Shown: positions 8,746 to 15,668 of the stretch, piece by piece
How the letters are laid out: each line of letters opens with the position of its first letter
How positions within the stretch are numbered: the first letter of the stretch is position 1
DNA from: Cyanobacterium sp. HL-69
Lineage (GTDB): Bacteria > Cyanobacteriota > Cyanobacteriia > Cyanobacteriales > Cyanobacteriaceae
Assembly: GCA_002813895.1 (NCBI GenBank)
Contig: CP024913.1
Coordinates: 22,433 to 86,432 of the forward strand
Direction: 5' to 3'
Length of the DNA stretch: 64,000 nucleotides
Position numbers and translations under genes: made by a program
The notes under the pieces: model-generated
Database searches by the model: none
The model's input: the letters and a program-made list of their open reading frames with translations, nothing else
Told to the model about the DNA's origin: nothing

Positions 8746-9262
8746 AGTTGACATTTTAGAGCAATATGATGGAATTATATTGGACGCAACAGCACTAATT
8801 GATTTTGTTTATTTGGGGGATTGGCAATGGCTTCAAAGTCATTACGCCCCCTTATATATTGCTCAAGAGGTTTTAGACTCAGATCAGTTAGAATTAGAGA
8901 CAAGGGAAGTTGCCCAAAAGTATCTTACTCCTATAGTGTTAGATACAGAAGAGATGTTTAGGAGTTTTATAGATTTTGGTGGGGAATTTCCTTTATTAAG
9001 TATGGCAGATCGATCTACTTTGGCTATTGCAAGTCATCGTTTTTTATTGTGTGCTAGTGATGATGGGTTGGTGGTGGAAGCCTGCAAAAAATATCAAATT
9101 CCTTATATTAGGGCTTTGAGATTTTTAACAGAAATGGTAAAAACGAATTATAAAATTGTTGAGCAAGTTAAAATAAATGCTCAAAAGTTGATCGATGAAA
9201 GGGGCAAACATATTTCTCCTAAAATTATTAAGAGTTGGTATCAGGAGTTATCTAGGCTTTAA
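8732..9262 (+). CDS. PIN-like nuclease, probable toxin of the Xre-ImmA module
   Basis: 176 aa. Acidic residues fall in PIN order: D18 in ILDATAL, E46 in AQEVLD, D93 in SMADRSTLAIA and D110/D111 in CASDDGLVV. PIN-domain toxins are magnesium-dependent RNases. The gene starts 14 bp inside the Xre-ImmA gene, in another frame, and ends 18 bp from the convergent AbrB gene. Toxin role is inferred from the pairing. Confidence 0.8.
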   Translation: MRSPEVDILEQYDGIILDATALIDFVYLGDWQWLQSHYAPLYIAQEVLDSDQLELETREVAQKYLTPIVLDTEEMFRSFIDFGGEFPLLSMADRSTLAIASHRFLLCASDDGLVVEACKKYQIPYIRALRFLTEMVKTNYKIVEQVKINAQKLIDERGKHISPKIIKSWYQELSRL

Positions 9263-9279
9263 TTATTGAATTGTTTACT

Positions 9280-9504
9280 TTATTGTGCTAACTCTCGTAG
9301 GGCGTTGCGATATTGTTTCATTACCTCCCGTGCGGTGTCCATTTCCTGTTCAAATTCGGGATTATAGGGGGTAATTTCAAAGCCGTTGGGGGTAGCGGTA
9401 AGATAAAGGTTGTCGCCTTTTTCTATGTGCATTTTTGCTAATACTTCTTGGGGCAATACAATCCCTGTGGAGTTATCAATGGTAGTTACTTTTAGTTTAA
9501 ACAT
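9280..9504 (-). CDS. AbrB/MazE-like antitoxin without adjacent toxin
   Basis: 74 aa. N-terminal swapped-hairpin motif (LKVTTIDNSTGIVLPQEVLAKMHIEKGD) of the 'addiction module antidote' type often paired with Doc, with a C-terminal helical tail for toxin binding. Here the downstream neighbour is the convergent PIN gene and the upstream neighbour is the separate YhaV/PrlF pair, so no partner is visible. It may be a relic, or may act as an anti-addiction antitoxin in trans. Confidence 0.75.
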   Translation of the reverse strand: MFKLKVTTIDNSTGIVLPQEVLAKMHIEKGDNLYLTATPNGFEITPYNPEFEQEMDTAREVMKQYRNALRELAQ

Positions 9505-9602
9505 TGTTTTATTAGATGTTTGTTATAACTAATATTATAGTTTTAAAAAAGAAAATAAGTTACTAAATAATATTAAATACAATTAAATACTATTCACTAT
9601 TA

Positions 9603-9656
9603 TTTATAATTAATTACTAATTTATAATTAATTACCAACTTGTAGTTAATTACCAA
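9603..9656. repeat. Three imperfect 18-bp tandem repeats
   Basis: TTTATAATTAATTACTAA (9603-9620), TTTATAATTAATTACCAA (9621-9638) and CTTGTAGTTAATTACCAA (9639-9656) lie head to tail in the 195-bp gap between the AbrB gene and the YhaV gene. Spacing of 18 bp gives nearly same-face presentation, so a protein-binding array is possible; simple AT-rich drift is the alternative. Confidence 0.6.
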
Positions 9657-9699
9657 AATTTAATGATAGTTATTGCTTTGTTTAAATTCAATGAAACTA

Positions 9700-10155
9700 T
9701 TAATTATCATTTTCTGAGTTGTTAACCAAGTCTAAAAAACTACTCATATCTTCAGGAAAATTACCATTAGTAACCATCTTAGAAAATACCTTATAGCAAT
9801 CTTTTTTATCTCCTTCTTTGCGGGGAAAGCCTAGCCACAAAATAATAATTGTATTTGCTTCTTTAAATACTCGGAAAAATAGTCTATACCTTGATGGTAA
9901 ACCCATTTTTTTGATACGACTATATTTTTGTAAGGGTTTTTTAAGGGCGAAATAAGAGGCAAAAGGATCGTTTGGTATTTTATCTTTTATCCCTTGATCT
10001 AAGGCTTTTAATAGTTTAACTTCTGGGTGGGTAATGAAGTTTTCTGGTTCTAACTTTTCTTTAAGATATTTAACTCTATTTACTAACTCTAACCATTGTT
10101 GATAAAAAATAGGATGAAAGTAAATTAAATATCCATTTATTTGTATGGGCTTCAT
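9700..10155 (-). CDS. YhaV-family mRNA interferase toxin
   Basis: 151 aa, close to the usual length of YhaV toxins. Recognisable features are the W-containing N-terminal helix (YFHPIFYQQWLELV) and the C-terminal core with YSRIKKM, SRYRLFFRVF and ILWLGFPRKEGDKKDCYKVF, where family members keep R, Y, W and K residues needed for RNA cleavage. The start overlaps the antitoxin stop by one base (TAATG), giving tight coupling. It should be neutralised by the product of 10155-10478. Confidence 0.82.
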   Translation of the reverse strand: MKPIQINGYLIYFHPIFYQQWLELVNRVKYLKEKLEPENFITHPEVKLLKALDQGIKDKIPNDPFASYFALKKPLQKYSRIKKMGLPSRYRLFFRVFKEANTIIILWLGFPRKEGDKKDCYKVFSKMVTNGNFPEDMSSFLDLVNNSENDN

Positions 10156-10478
10156 TATTCTTCTATATCAACACCCGTTAATAAATTATCTATTTCATCG
10201 CTCATTTCTTGGGTATAAGGCTTGAGTTGTTCTGGATTTTTTAGGGCATCTTTACTTAAAAAGTCAAGAAAAAGACTCATCATTAATGTTTCTTCTTCCT
10301 CGTCGTCGTTGTTATTTTGGGGGTTAATCCGCACTAATAATGTATCGTCGTTTAATACTTCTATTTCTCCTGGGGCTTCGGCAAATTGGGGATTTTCTTT
10401 ATAAAAGGCACTGGGAAGGCGAAAACCTTGTTGATTGCCTATTTTTGCAGGGTTTATGGTGTATGTTTTTTGTTTCAT
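10155..10478 (-). CDS. PrlF-like AbrB-fold antitoxin
   Basis: 107 aa. Starts with KTYTINPAKIGNQQGFRLPSAFY, an AbrB/SpoVT-like beta-hairpin DNA-binding segment, and ends with an acidic helical tail, the usual antitoxin plan. It is the first gene of a two-gene operon with the YhaV-like toxin. An inverted repeat 15 bp upstream of the start (10493-10517) is a plausible autoregulatory operator. Confidence 0.78.
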   Translation of the reverse strand: MKQKTYTINPAKIGNQQGFRLPSAFYKENPQFAEAPGEIEVLNDDTLLVRINPQNNNDDEEEETLMMSLFLDFLSKDALKNPEQLKPYTQEMSDEIDNLLTGVDIEE

Positions 10479-10492
10479 GATTATGGTAAATA

Positions 10493-10517
10493 ATGTTATT
10501 ATATTTTGTTATAACAT
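10493..10517. promoter_or_regulatory. 7-bp inverted repeat between divergent addiction modules
   Basis: ATGTTAT (10493-10499) and ATAACAT (10511-10517) flank an 11-bp spacer 15 bp from the antitoxin start. It lies in the shared 120-bp region between the PrlF/YhaV operon and the MNT/HEPN operon. Confidence 0.4.
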
Positions 10518-10598
10518 AAGTAAGAGAGAAAATATATTCAGCTTGACTATGCTCGATGAACCGATGAGCTATTATCTTTATTAGGAGGTAAATGAGTT

Positions 10599-10811
10599 AT
10601 GCAACAAATAACGATCGAGGTTGACGATAATATAAAAAAGGCTTTTCAATTAGCTTCCCCCCAACAGAAGCAAGAGTTAAGTTATCTGATTGGTGCTTAT
10701 TTGGGTTCGTCTTGGGAAGAAAAAAACCTTATTGAAGTAATGGAGATTATTTCTGATAATGCTGAAAAACGGGGCTTAACTCCTGAAATATTACACAGTT
10801 TATTGTTATGA
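10599..10811 (+). CDS. Small leader protein of an MNT/HEPN operon, unknown
   Basis: 70 aa, no recognised domain. It starts with an RHH-like beta-strand (MQQITIEVDDNIKKAFQLAS) and continues as helix. A clear ribosome site AGGAGG at 10583-10588 fixes the ATG at 10599. It overlaps the nucleotidyltransferase gene by 4 bp (ATGA-type coupling), so it belongs to the same operon. It may be a DNA-binding or third antitoxin component. Confidence 0.65.
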   Translation: MQQITIEVDDNIKKAFQLASPQQKQELSYLIGAYLGSSWEEKNLIEVMEIISDNAEKRGLTPEILHSLLL

Positions 10812-11107
10812 AAAAATTACGAGATATTTTATTATCTGAATGTCGGGAAGAAATTATAAAAATTGCTGATAAACATGGGGCTTATCATGTGAGAATTTTT
10901 GGTTCTGTGGCTAGGGGTGAAGAAAAAGAAAATAGCGATATTGATTTTTTAATTGATTATGATTTAAACAGAATTACTCCTTGGTTTCCTGTGGGTTTAA
11001 TTAATGATTTAGAGAGTTATTTGGGCAAAAAAGTAGATGTGGTAACAGAAAAATCTTTACATTATTTTTTGCGCGATAAAATTTTAAAGGAAGCTGTTTT
11101 ATTATGA
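10808..11107 (+). CDS. mntA: MNT-family minimal nucleotidyltransferase (antitoxin)
   Basis: 99 aa. The nucleotidyltransferase signature is complete: G32-S33 followed by D44 and D46 (FGSVARGEEKENSDIDFLID). In characterised MNT/HEPN modules this protein adenylylates and silences the HEPN RNase. It overlaps both neighbours by 4 bp. Symbol given by family only. Confidence 0.85.
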   Translation: MKKLRDILLSECREEIIKIADKHGAYHVRIFGSVARGEEKENSDIDFLIDYDLNRITPWFPVGLINDLESYLGKKVDVVTEKSLHYFLRDKILKEAVLL

Positions 11108-11445
11108 AAACCAATCAAGTTTATTTAATTCATATTAGGGATTGTTTAGCCCGAATTGAAGATTATACTAAGGAGGGAAAAGAGTTTTTTTTTAAGGATT
11201 TGAAAACCCAAGATGCGGTTATTCGTAATTTGGAAGTTATGGCGGAGTCTATTAAAAAATTACCTGATGAATGGAAACAGGATTTTCAGGAAATATCTTG
11301 GGGAGAAATTACGGGTTTTAGAAATCGTTTAGCCCATGAATATTTAGGCATTGATATTGAAATTGTTTGGGAGGTTATTGAGGTTTTCTTACCGCCTTTA
11401 ACTGAAGCTATTACAGCAATGACGCAAAAGTATTGGAATGTTTAA
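11104..11445 (+). CDS. hepT: HEPN-domain (DUF86) RNase toxin
   Basis: 113 aa, all-helical. The catalytic Rx4-6H motif is present as R73-N-R-L-A-H78 (FRNRLAHEY), followed by the conserved helix LGIDIEIVWEVI. This is the only HEPN gene of the three in this island that is intact. It overlaps its MNT partner by 4 bp. Expected function: RNase toxin held inactive by the MNT protein. Confidence 0.85.
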   Translation: MKTNQVYLIHIRDCLARIEDYTKEGKEFFFKDLKTQDAVIRNLEVMAESIKKLPDEWKQDFQEISWGEITGFRNRLAHEYLGIDIEIVWEVIEVFLPPLTEAITAMTQKYWNV

Positions 11446-11500
11446 TAAATGCTTAGGGAAATTAGACGGAAAATAATTTTACAATTAGGAGGTAATTTCC

Positions 11501-11734
11501 ATGAATTTTGAACAGGAAGAAAAGCAATTAGTAAATAAGTTGGTTACTTATTCTTTGGAGTTGAATGGGCAGTTAATTTTAGTGGAAAATGTACCTGCCA
11601 AGGTGAATAAGGAAACGGGAGAACAGTTTTTTGTGCCTGACATAGTGGAACGTTTACAAGATATGATTTTAGGTGATGAAAAACCCTTAAATTTTATTCA
11701 AGTGCCTGTCTATCAATTTAATAATGTGGCTTAA
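11501..11734 (+). CDS. YgiT/MqsA-like small protein lacking zinc cysteines
   Basis: 77 aa. The stretch VENVPAKVNKETGEQFFVPDIVERLQ resembles the second half of YgiT-type antitoxin zinc fingers, but the usual CxxC cysteines are absent (N and T occupy those places). A strong AGGAGG precedes the start by about 8 nt. It ends 3 bp before the hsdS start, so it is probably cotranscribed with hsdS. No toxin partner is adjacent. Family assignment is tentative. Confidence 0.5.
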   Translation: MNFEQEEKQLVNKLVTYSLELNGQLILVENVPAKVNKETGEQFFVPDIVERLQDMILGDEKPLNFIQVPVYQFNNVA

Positions 11735-11737
11735 TCT

Positions 11738-13063
11738 ATGATGCTTAGTTTACCTAAATACGACTGTTATAAAGATTCTGGGGTTGATTGGTTGGGAGAA
11801 ATTCCAGTACATTGGGGGATAACAAGAATGGCTAATTTTGGCAGTTTTACCAAAGGAAAAGGTATTAGTAAAAATGATATTTCTGAACAAGGTTTACCAG
11901 CATTACTTTATGGAGATATATACACAAAATATAATATTAAAACAGATTATTTGATAACAACTGTCCCAAACAATATTACTAGTAATTCCGCTCAAATTTA
12001 TTATAATGATATTCTGTTTACAGGTTCTGGAGAGACCCTTGAAGATATAGGAAAATGTATTGTTTATAAAGGGAATAGTGTCGGATATGCTGGAGGAGAT
12101 GTAATAATTTTTAGACAAAATAAGTGTAATTCTCTTTATCTTTCTTATCTATTTAATTCCTCATTTTTTAATGAGCAAAAAGCAAAATTAGCTAAAGGAC
12201 AAATCATTGTTCATATTTATTCTTCTAAGTTAAAAACAATTAAATTTTGTTTACCCCCATTAGAAGAACAAGAAAGGATAGTAAAATTTTTAGATAGAAA
12301 GTGTGAGCAGGTGGAGAGGGCGATCGCACTTAAACAAAGATTAATTGAACTGTTAGACGAACAAAGGGCGATCATTATTAACCAAGCAGTTACCAAAGGC
12401 TTAAACCCTAACGCACCCATGAAAGATAGTGGTATTGATTGGCTTGGCGATATTCCATCACATTGGGAAGTAACTAGAATGGCTAATTTTGGTAGTTTCA
12501 ATAAAGGGAAAGGAATTAGTAAAAATGATATTTCTGAAAAAGGTTTACCAGCATTACTGTATGGAGATATATACACAAAATATAATATTAAAACAGATTA
12601 TTTAATAACAACCGTCCCAAACAATATTGCTAGTAATTCCGCTCAAATTTATTATGATGATATTCTGTTTACAGGTTCTGGAGAAACCCTTGAAGATATT
12701 GGAAAATGTATTGTTTATAAAGGAAATGATATAGGATATGCTGGAGGAGATGTAATTATTTTTAGACAAAATAGATATAACTCTTTATATCTTTCTTATA
12801 TATTTAATTCATTTTTATTTAAAGAGCAAAAAGCAAAATTAGCTAAAGGACAAATCATTGTTCACATTTACTCATCTAAACTTAAAAATATTAAATTTTG
12901 TATTCCTCCTATTGAAGAACTAGAAAAAATAGTTGAATATTTAGACCAAAAAACAGCAGAAATAGAAGAATTAAAAGAGAAAACTTTACAACAGATAGAG
13001 AAATTAAAAGAGTTCAAACAAATCTTAATCGCCGAAGCTGTGACAGGTAAAATTAAAGTATAA
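11738..13063 (+). CDS. hsdS: Type I restriction-modification specificity subunit HsdS with duplicated recognition domains
   Basis: 441 aa. The layout is TRD1 (about 12-168), a central helical spacer (169-215, EEQERIVKFLDRKCEQVERA...), TRD2 (about 229-385) and a C-terminal helix. Each half opens with K-D-S-G-(V/I)-D-W-L-G. The two TRDs are almost identical in protein and DNA (for example both contain GLPALLYGDIYTKYNIKTDY and GKCIVYKGN), offset by 651 bp. In the HsdS family each TRD reads one half-site, so this enzyme should recognise a palindromic bipartite sequence. It should dock HsdM through the spacer helices. hsdM lies 4.2 kb upstream and hsdR 2.6 kb downstream. Confidence 0.9.
   Translation: MMLSLPKYDCYKDSGVDWLGEIPVHWGITRMANFGSFTKGKGISKNDISEQGLPALLYGDIYTKYNIKTDYLITTVPNNITSNSAQIYYNDILFTGSGETLEDIGKCIVYKGNSVGYAGGDVIIFRQNKCNSLYLSYLFNSSFFNEQKAKLAKGQIIVHIYSSKLKTIKFCLPPLEEQERIVKFLDRKCEQVERAIALKQRLIELLDEQRAIIINQAVTKGLNPNAPMKDSGIDWLGDIPSHWEVTRMANFGSFNKGKGISKNDISEKGLPALLYGDIYTKYNIKTDYLITTVPNNIASNSAQIYYDDILFTGSGETLEDIGKCIVYKGNDIGYAGGDVIIFRQNRYNSLYLSYIFNSFLFKEQKAKLAKGQIIVHIYSSKLKNIKFCIPPIEELEKIVEYLDQKTAEIEELKEKTLQQIEKLKEFKQILIAEAVTGKIKV
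11774..12906 (+). repeat. Internal tandem duplication within hsdS
   Basis: Sequence from about 11774-12252 recurs at about 12425-12906 with a 651-bp (217-codon) offset and only scattered substitutions by eye. The duplication is in frame and covers a whole TRD. Confidence 0.9.
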
Positions 13064-13105
13064 AATTAAAACTATAAATAATAATAAACCAGAAATAATC
13101 AAGCC

Positions 13106-13339
13106 ATGAATATTGACATTTTTAAAGATAAAATAAGATATTTAACCAATGAAGAAGGAAAAAAAACCGATGTTTTAATACCCTTAGCTATATGGGAAAA
13201 TATTTTACAAAACCTTCCCGTAGAAATAGAAGAAGAAAATGATCATAAAACTCAATTGATAGCCGATTTAAAACAAAGCCTCCTCCATGCTAGAGAAGGC
13301 AAAACCTACCCCTTAGAAAAACTTTGGAACGATAATTAA
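13106..13339 (+). CDS. Small antitoxin-like protein, orphan
   Basis: 77 aa. The C-terminal part LIADLKQSLLHAREGKTYPLEKLWND matches the tail of small cyanobacterial antitoxins that usually precede a RelE/ParE-type toxin; the N-terminal part includes DVLIPLAIWENIL. The next gene is a HigB-like toxin that already has its own HigA antitoxin downstream, so this protein either lost its toxin or is an extra component. Family assignment is by pattern recognition. Confidence 0.55.
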   Translation: MNIDIFKDKIRYLTNEEGKKTDVLIPLAIWENILQNLPVEIEEENDHKTQLIADLKQSLLHAREGKTYPLEKLWNDN

Positions 13340-13386
13340 AAAAATGATATTATTAGGTATGTACCATGTACCAGTAACACTAATTA

Positions 13387-13668
13387 ATGATAGAATCTTT
13401 TGCTTGTAAAGAAACCGAGAAAATTTGGCAAGGGAAACATTCCCGCAAATTACCCACAGAAATACAAGCAAGGGTATTAAGAAAACTGCGCCAGCTAGAT
13501 GCTTCCTTAACCGTTAATGATCTTAAAATACCTCCGAGTAATCATCTTGAGCAACTATCAGGAGATAGACTAGGACAATATAGCATACCCATTAACCAAC
13601 AGTGGCGATTATGTTTTCACTGGCAAAATGGTACAGCCTTTGATGTAGAAATAATCGATTATCACTAA
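13387..13668 (+). CDS. higB: HigB-type (RelE superfamily) mRNA interferase toxin
   Basis: 93 aa. Reads MIESFACKETEKIWQGK at the start and QWRLCFHWQNGTAFDVEIIDYH at the end, the conserved frame of HigB/RelE-superfamily toxins (graft onto the ribosome and cut mRNA). Toxin-first order, with HigA starting 5 bp after the stop, is the standard higBA arrangement. Confidence 0.88.
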   Translation: MIESFACKETEKIWQGKHSRKLPTEIQARVLRKLRQLDASLTVNDLKIPPSNHLEQLSGDRLGQYSIPINQQWRLCFHWQNGTAFDVEIIDYH

Positions 13669-13673
13669 TAATT

Positions 13674-13973
13674 ATGACCACAGAATTAATTAAAAATCCC
13701 CATGCAGGAGACATCCTCAAACACGAATTTTTAGAAGAATTAGCCATGAGTCAAAACGCCCTCGCCCGTGCCATTAATGTCCCTCCCAATCGCATTCATG
13801 CCATAGTAAAAGGAGAAAGAAGCATCACTGCTGATACGGATTTGCGTCTATGCCGTTTTTTTAGACTTTCCGAAGGCTACTTTTTAAGGCTACAAAATAG
13901 TTATCAAATCATGGAAGCAAAACGCAAATTAGGAGAACAATTAAACTTAATTACTCCCTTAACTATTAACTAA
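13674..13973 (+). CDS. higA: HigA-family HTH antitoxin
   Basis: 99 aa. It has the HigA signature HAGDILKHEFLEELAMSQNA and an Xre HTH (residues about 24-64: LARAINVPPNRIHAIVKGERSITAD). It follows higB by 5 bp. Its last 60 bp reappear in degraded form at 14870-14936, marking a segmental duplication that includes the neighbouring MNT/HEPN genes. Confidence 0.88.
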   Translation: MTTELIKNPHAGDILKHEFLEELAMSQNALARAINVPPNRIHAIVKGERSITADTDLRLCRFFRLSEGYFLRLQNSYQIMEAKRKLGEQLNLITPLTIN

Positions 13974-13989
13974 TAATCATTAATAGACC

Positions 13990-14286
13990 ATGAACAACCT
14001 AGAGAAAATCTTAGATACTAATATAAAACAAGAAATACTTAATATTTGTACTAAATATGGAGCATTTAACGTCAAAATTTTTGGATCTTATGCCAGAGGA
14101 GAAGCCACAGAAAACAGCGATTTAGACTTGTTAATGGATATTGAAAAAGGTAAAAGCCTTTTAAATAGAATTGCCTTAAAACAAGAATTAGAAGACCTTT
14201 TAGGAATAAAAGTAGATATAGCAAAACCCAATAACCTCCATGAAACCATCAAAAATCAAGTTTTGGCAGAAGCAATTTCATTATGA
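13990..14286 (+). CDS. MNT-family nucleotidyltransferase antitoxin (second copy)
   Basis: 98 aa, with G32-S33 and D44/D46 (FGSYARGEATENSDLDLLMD). The stop overlaps the ATG of the HEPN gene (ATGA at 14283). That HEPN gene is broken by a miniature element, so this antitoxin no longer has an intact partner next to it. Confidence 0.82.
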   Translation: MNNLEKILDTNIKQEILNICTKYGAFNVKIFGSYARGEATENSDLDLLMDIEKGKSLLNRIALKQELEDLLGIKVDIAKPNNLHETIKNQVLAEAISL

Positions 14287-14724
14287 ACAAAAACTTACTT
14301 TATAGCGTTTTTTATAATTATGAGATACATTTATTATTCTCAAGTCCCCCTTATTAAGGGGGATTTAGGGGGATCGTTTTGTACCCCGTAACCATGATAA
14401 TTGCTATATCTTAATAATATAAAAGAATGTATAGAAAATATTGAAAACTATACAAATCAAGATAAACAAGCATTTTTAGACAATAAAATGATGCAAGATG
14501 CGGTTATTCGTAACTTAGAAATAATAGGAGAAGCAACCAAAAGATTATCTTCTGATTTGAGAATTAAATATAATCAAGTACCATGGCGACAAATGGCAGG
14601 ATTAAGAGACGTTTTAATTCATGATTACCTAAGAGTAGATTTAGAAGAAATTTGGATTATCATAGAAAAAGACTTACCAGAATTAAAAGCACAAATTAAT
14701 TATATTTTGTTACACAATTCTTAA
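14283..14724 (+). pseudogene. HEPN (DUF86) toxin gene interrupted by a miniature element
   Basis: The gene begins ATG at 14283 and encodes MNKNLLY, then is interrupted by a 104-bp element (14303-14406). Removing the element and one TA copy restores MNKNLLYLNNIKECIEN and the rest of a full HEPN protein, including the catalytic R-D-V-L-I-H motif (GLRDVLIHDY). The downstream part is still open from a TTG at 14401, but that start would omit the first residues and lacks a clear ribosome site. Reading through the insertion hits a stop after 24 codons. Confidence 0.8.
14303..14406. mobile_element. 104-bp MITE with TA target duplication
   Basis: Flanked by TA at 14301-14302 and 14407-14408. The ends are imperfect inverted repeats starting TAGC (left TAGCG..ATAATTATGAG, right TAGCAATTATCATG). 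The interior holds the C-run/G-run hairpin around CCCCCTTATTAAGGGGG seen in many cyanobacterial repeats. TA duplication fits an IS630/Tc1-mariner-type miniature element. Confidence 0.75.
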
Positions 14725-14869
14725 AACAATATTCTCTTTATACCATTAATAAACATCGCCTTAAAAAAAATATTTTTAACTACTTTGTAGAGGGTAAATA
14801 ATATTCAAAATATATCAGCTTTAGTCCTTAGGATGTATATTATTGAAGATTGATAATATGTAGATCTAA

Positions 14870-14936
14870 ATCATGGAAACAAAACGTAAATTAGGATAAT
14901 AATAAACTTGATTACCTCCTTAAATATTAACTAACA
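14870..14936 (+). repeat. Degenerate duplicate of the higA 3' end
   Basis: ATCATGGAAACAAAACG...TTAACTAA here matches the higA tail at 13908-13973 with substitutions and a small deletion. It is followed, as there, by an MNT gene and an HEPN gene. Confidence 0.75.
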
Positions 14937-14940
14937 AAAG

Positions 14941-15264
14941 ATGATAAATACCTTAACAGAAGAAAATCAGATACTAGATAAAAATAAAGTATTAGAAATA
15001 ATTAAAGCACAAAAAAATCTATTTAATAAATATCACATAAAAACCCTAGCTTTATTCGGTTCAACCGCAAGAAATGAAGCAACAGAAAATAGCGATTTAG
15101 ATTTTTTAGTGGAGTTTAATACAAGCCCTACATTTGATAATTATATGGACTTAAAATTTTATTTAGAAGAATTATTTAATAAATCAGTGGACTTAGTTAT
15201 AAAAGAAGATTTAAAACCCATAATTAGAGAAAAAGTAATTAAGGAGGCGGTTTATGTCTCGTAG
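14941..15264 (+). CDS. MNT-family nucleotidyltransferase antitoxin (third copy)
   Basis: 107 aa, with G40-S41 and D52/D54 (FGSTARNEATENSDLDFLVEF). Overlaps the following HEPN gene by 11 bp. The HEPN partner carries an in-frame amber codon, so this antitoxin is probably also toxinless. It belongs to the duplicated higA-tail/MNT/HEPN block. Confidence 0.82.
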   Translation: MINTLTEENQILDKNKVLEIIKAQKNLFNKYHIKTLALFGSTARNEATENSDLDFLVEFNTSPTFDNYMDLKFYLEELFNKSVDLVIKEDLKPIIREKVIKEAVYVS

Positions 15265-15604
15265 TCTTATCCTTTATTTAAGAGATATTATTACCAGTAT
15301 TGATAAAATAAAAAAATATACATTCAATTTAACTTATGAGGAATTATTAGAAGACGAAAAAACCCTTGAATCTGTTGTATATAATTTAATGATTATAGGA
15401 GAAGCAACAAAGAAAATACCTCCAGAAATAAGAATAAAATATTCATATATCTAGTGGCAAAAAATAGCAGGATTAAGAGATTTTATTGCCCATGCTTATT
15501 TTTCCATTAATATCAACATTGTTTGGAATGTGATTCATACAAAACTAGATGATTTAAAATTATGTGTCCAAGAAATTATCAACAATCAAACATTAGATAT
15601 TTAA
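15254..15604 (+). pseudogene. HEPN toxin gene with an in-frame nonsense codon
   Basis: The frame from ATG 15254 to TAA 15602 encodes a full-length HEPN protein except for TAG at 15452-15454. The stop falls just before the catalytic segment WQKIAGLRDFIAHAYF, so the truncated 66-aa product lacks the R-x4-H active site. The rest of the frame remains intact, suggesting recent inactivation. Confidence 0.82.
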
Positions 15605-15668
15605 ACTACTCACCATTGAAAACAATTTTCTTGATATGATTAAATCATCCCTAAAATAATGTTAGCCC

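Noticed and set aside
13387..13668. Pairing of the HigB toxin with the 77-aa protein at 13106
   Set aside because: A canonical HigA follows 5 bp downstream, so the 77-aa protein is not needed as its antitoxin.
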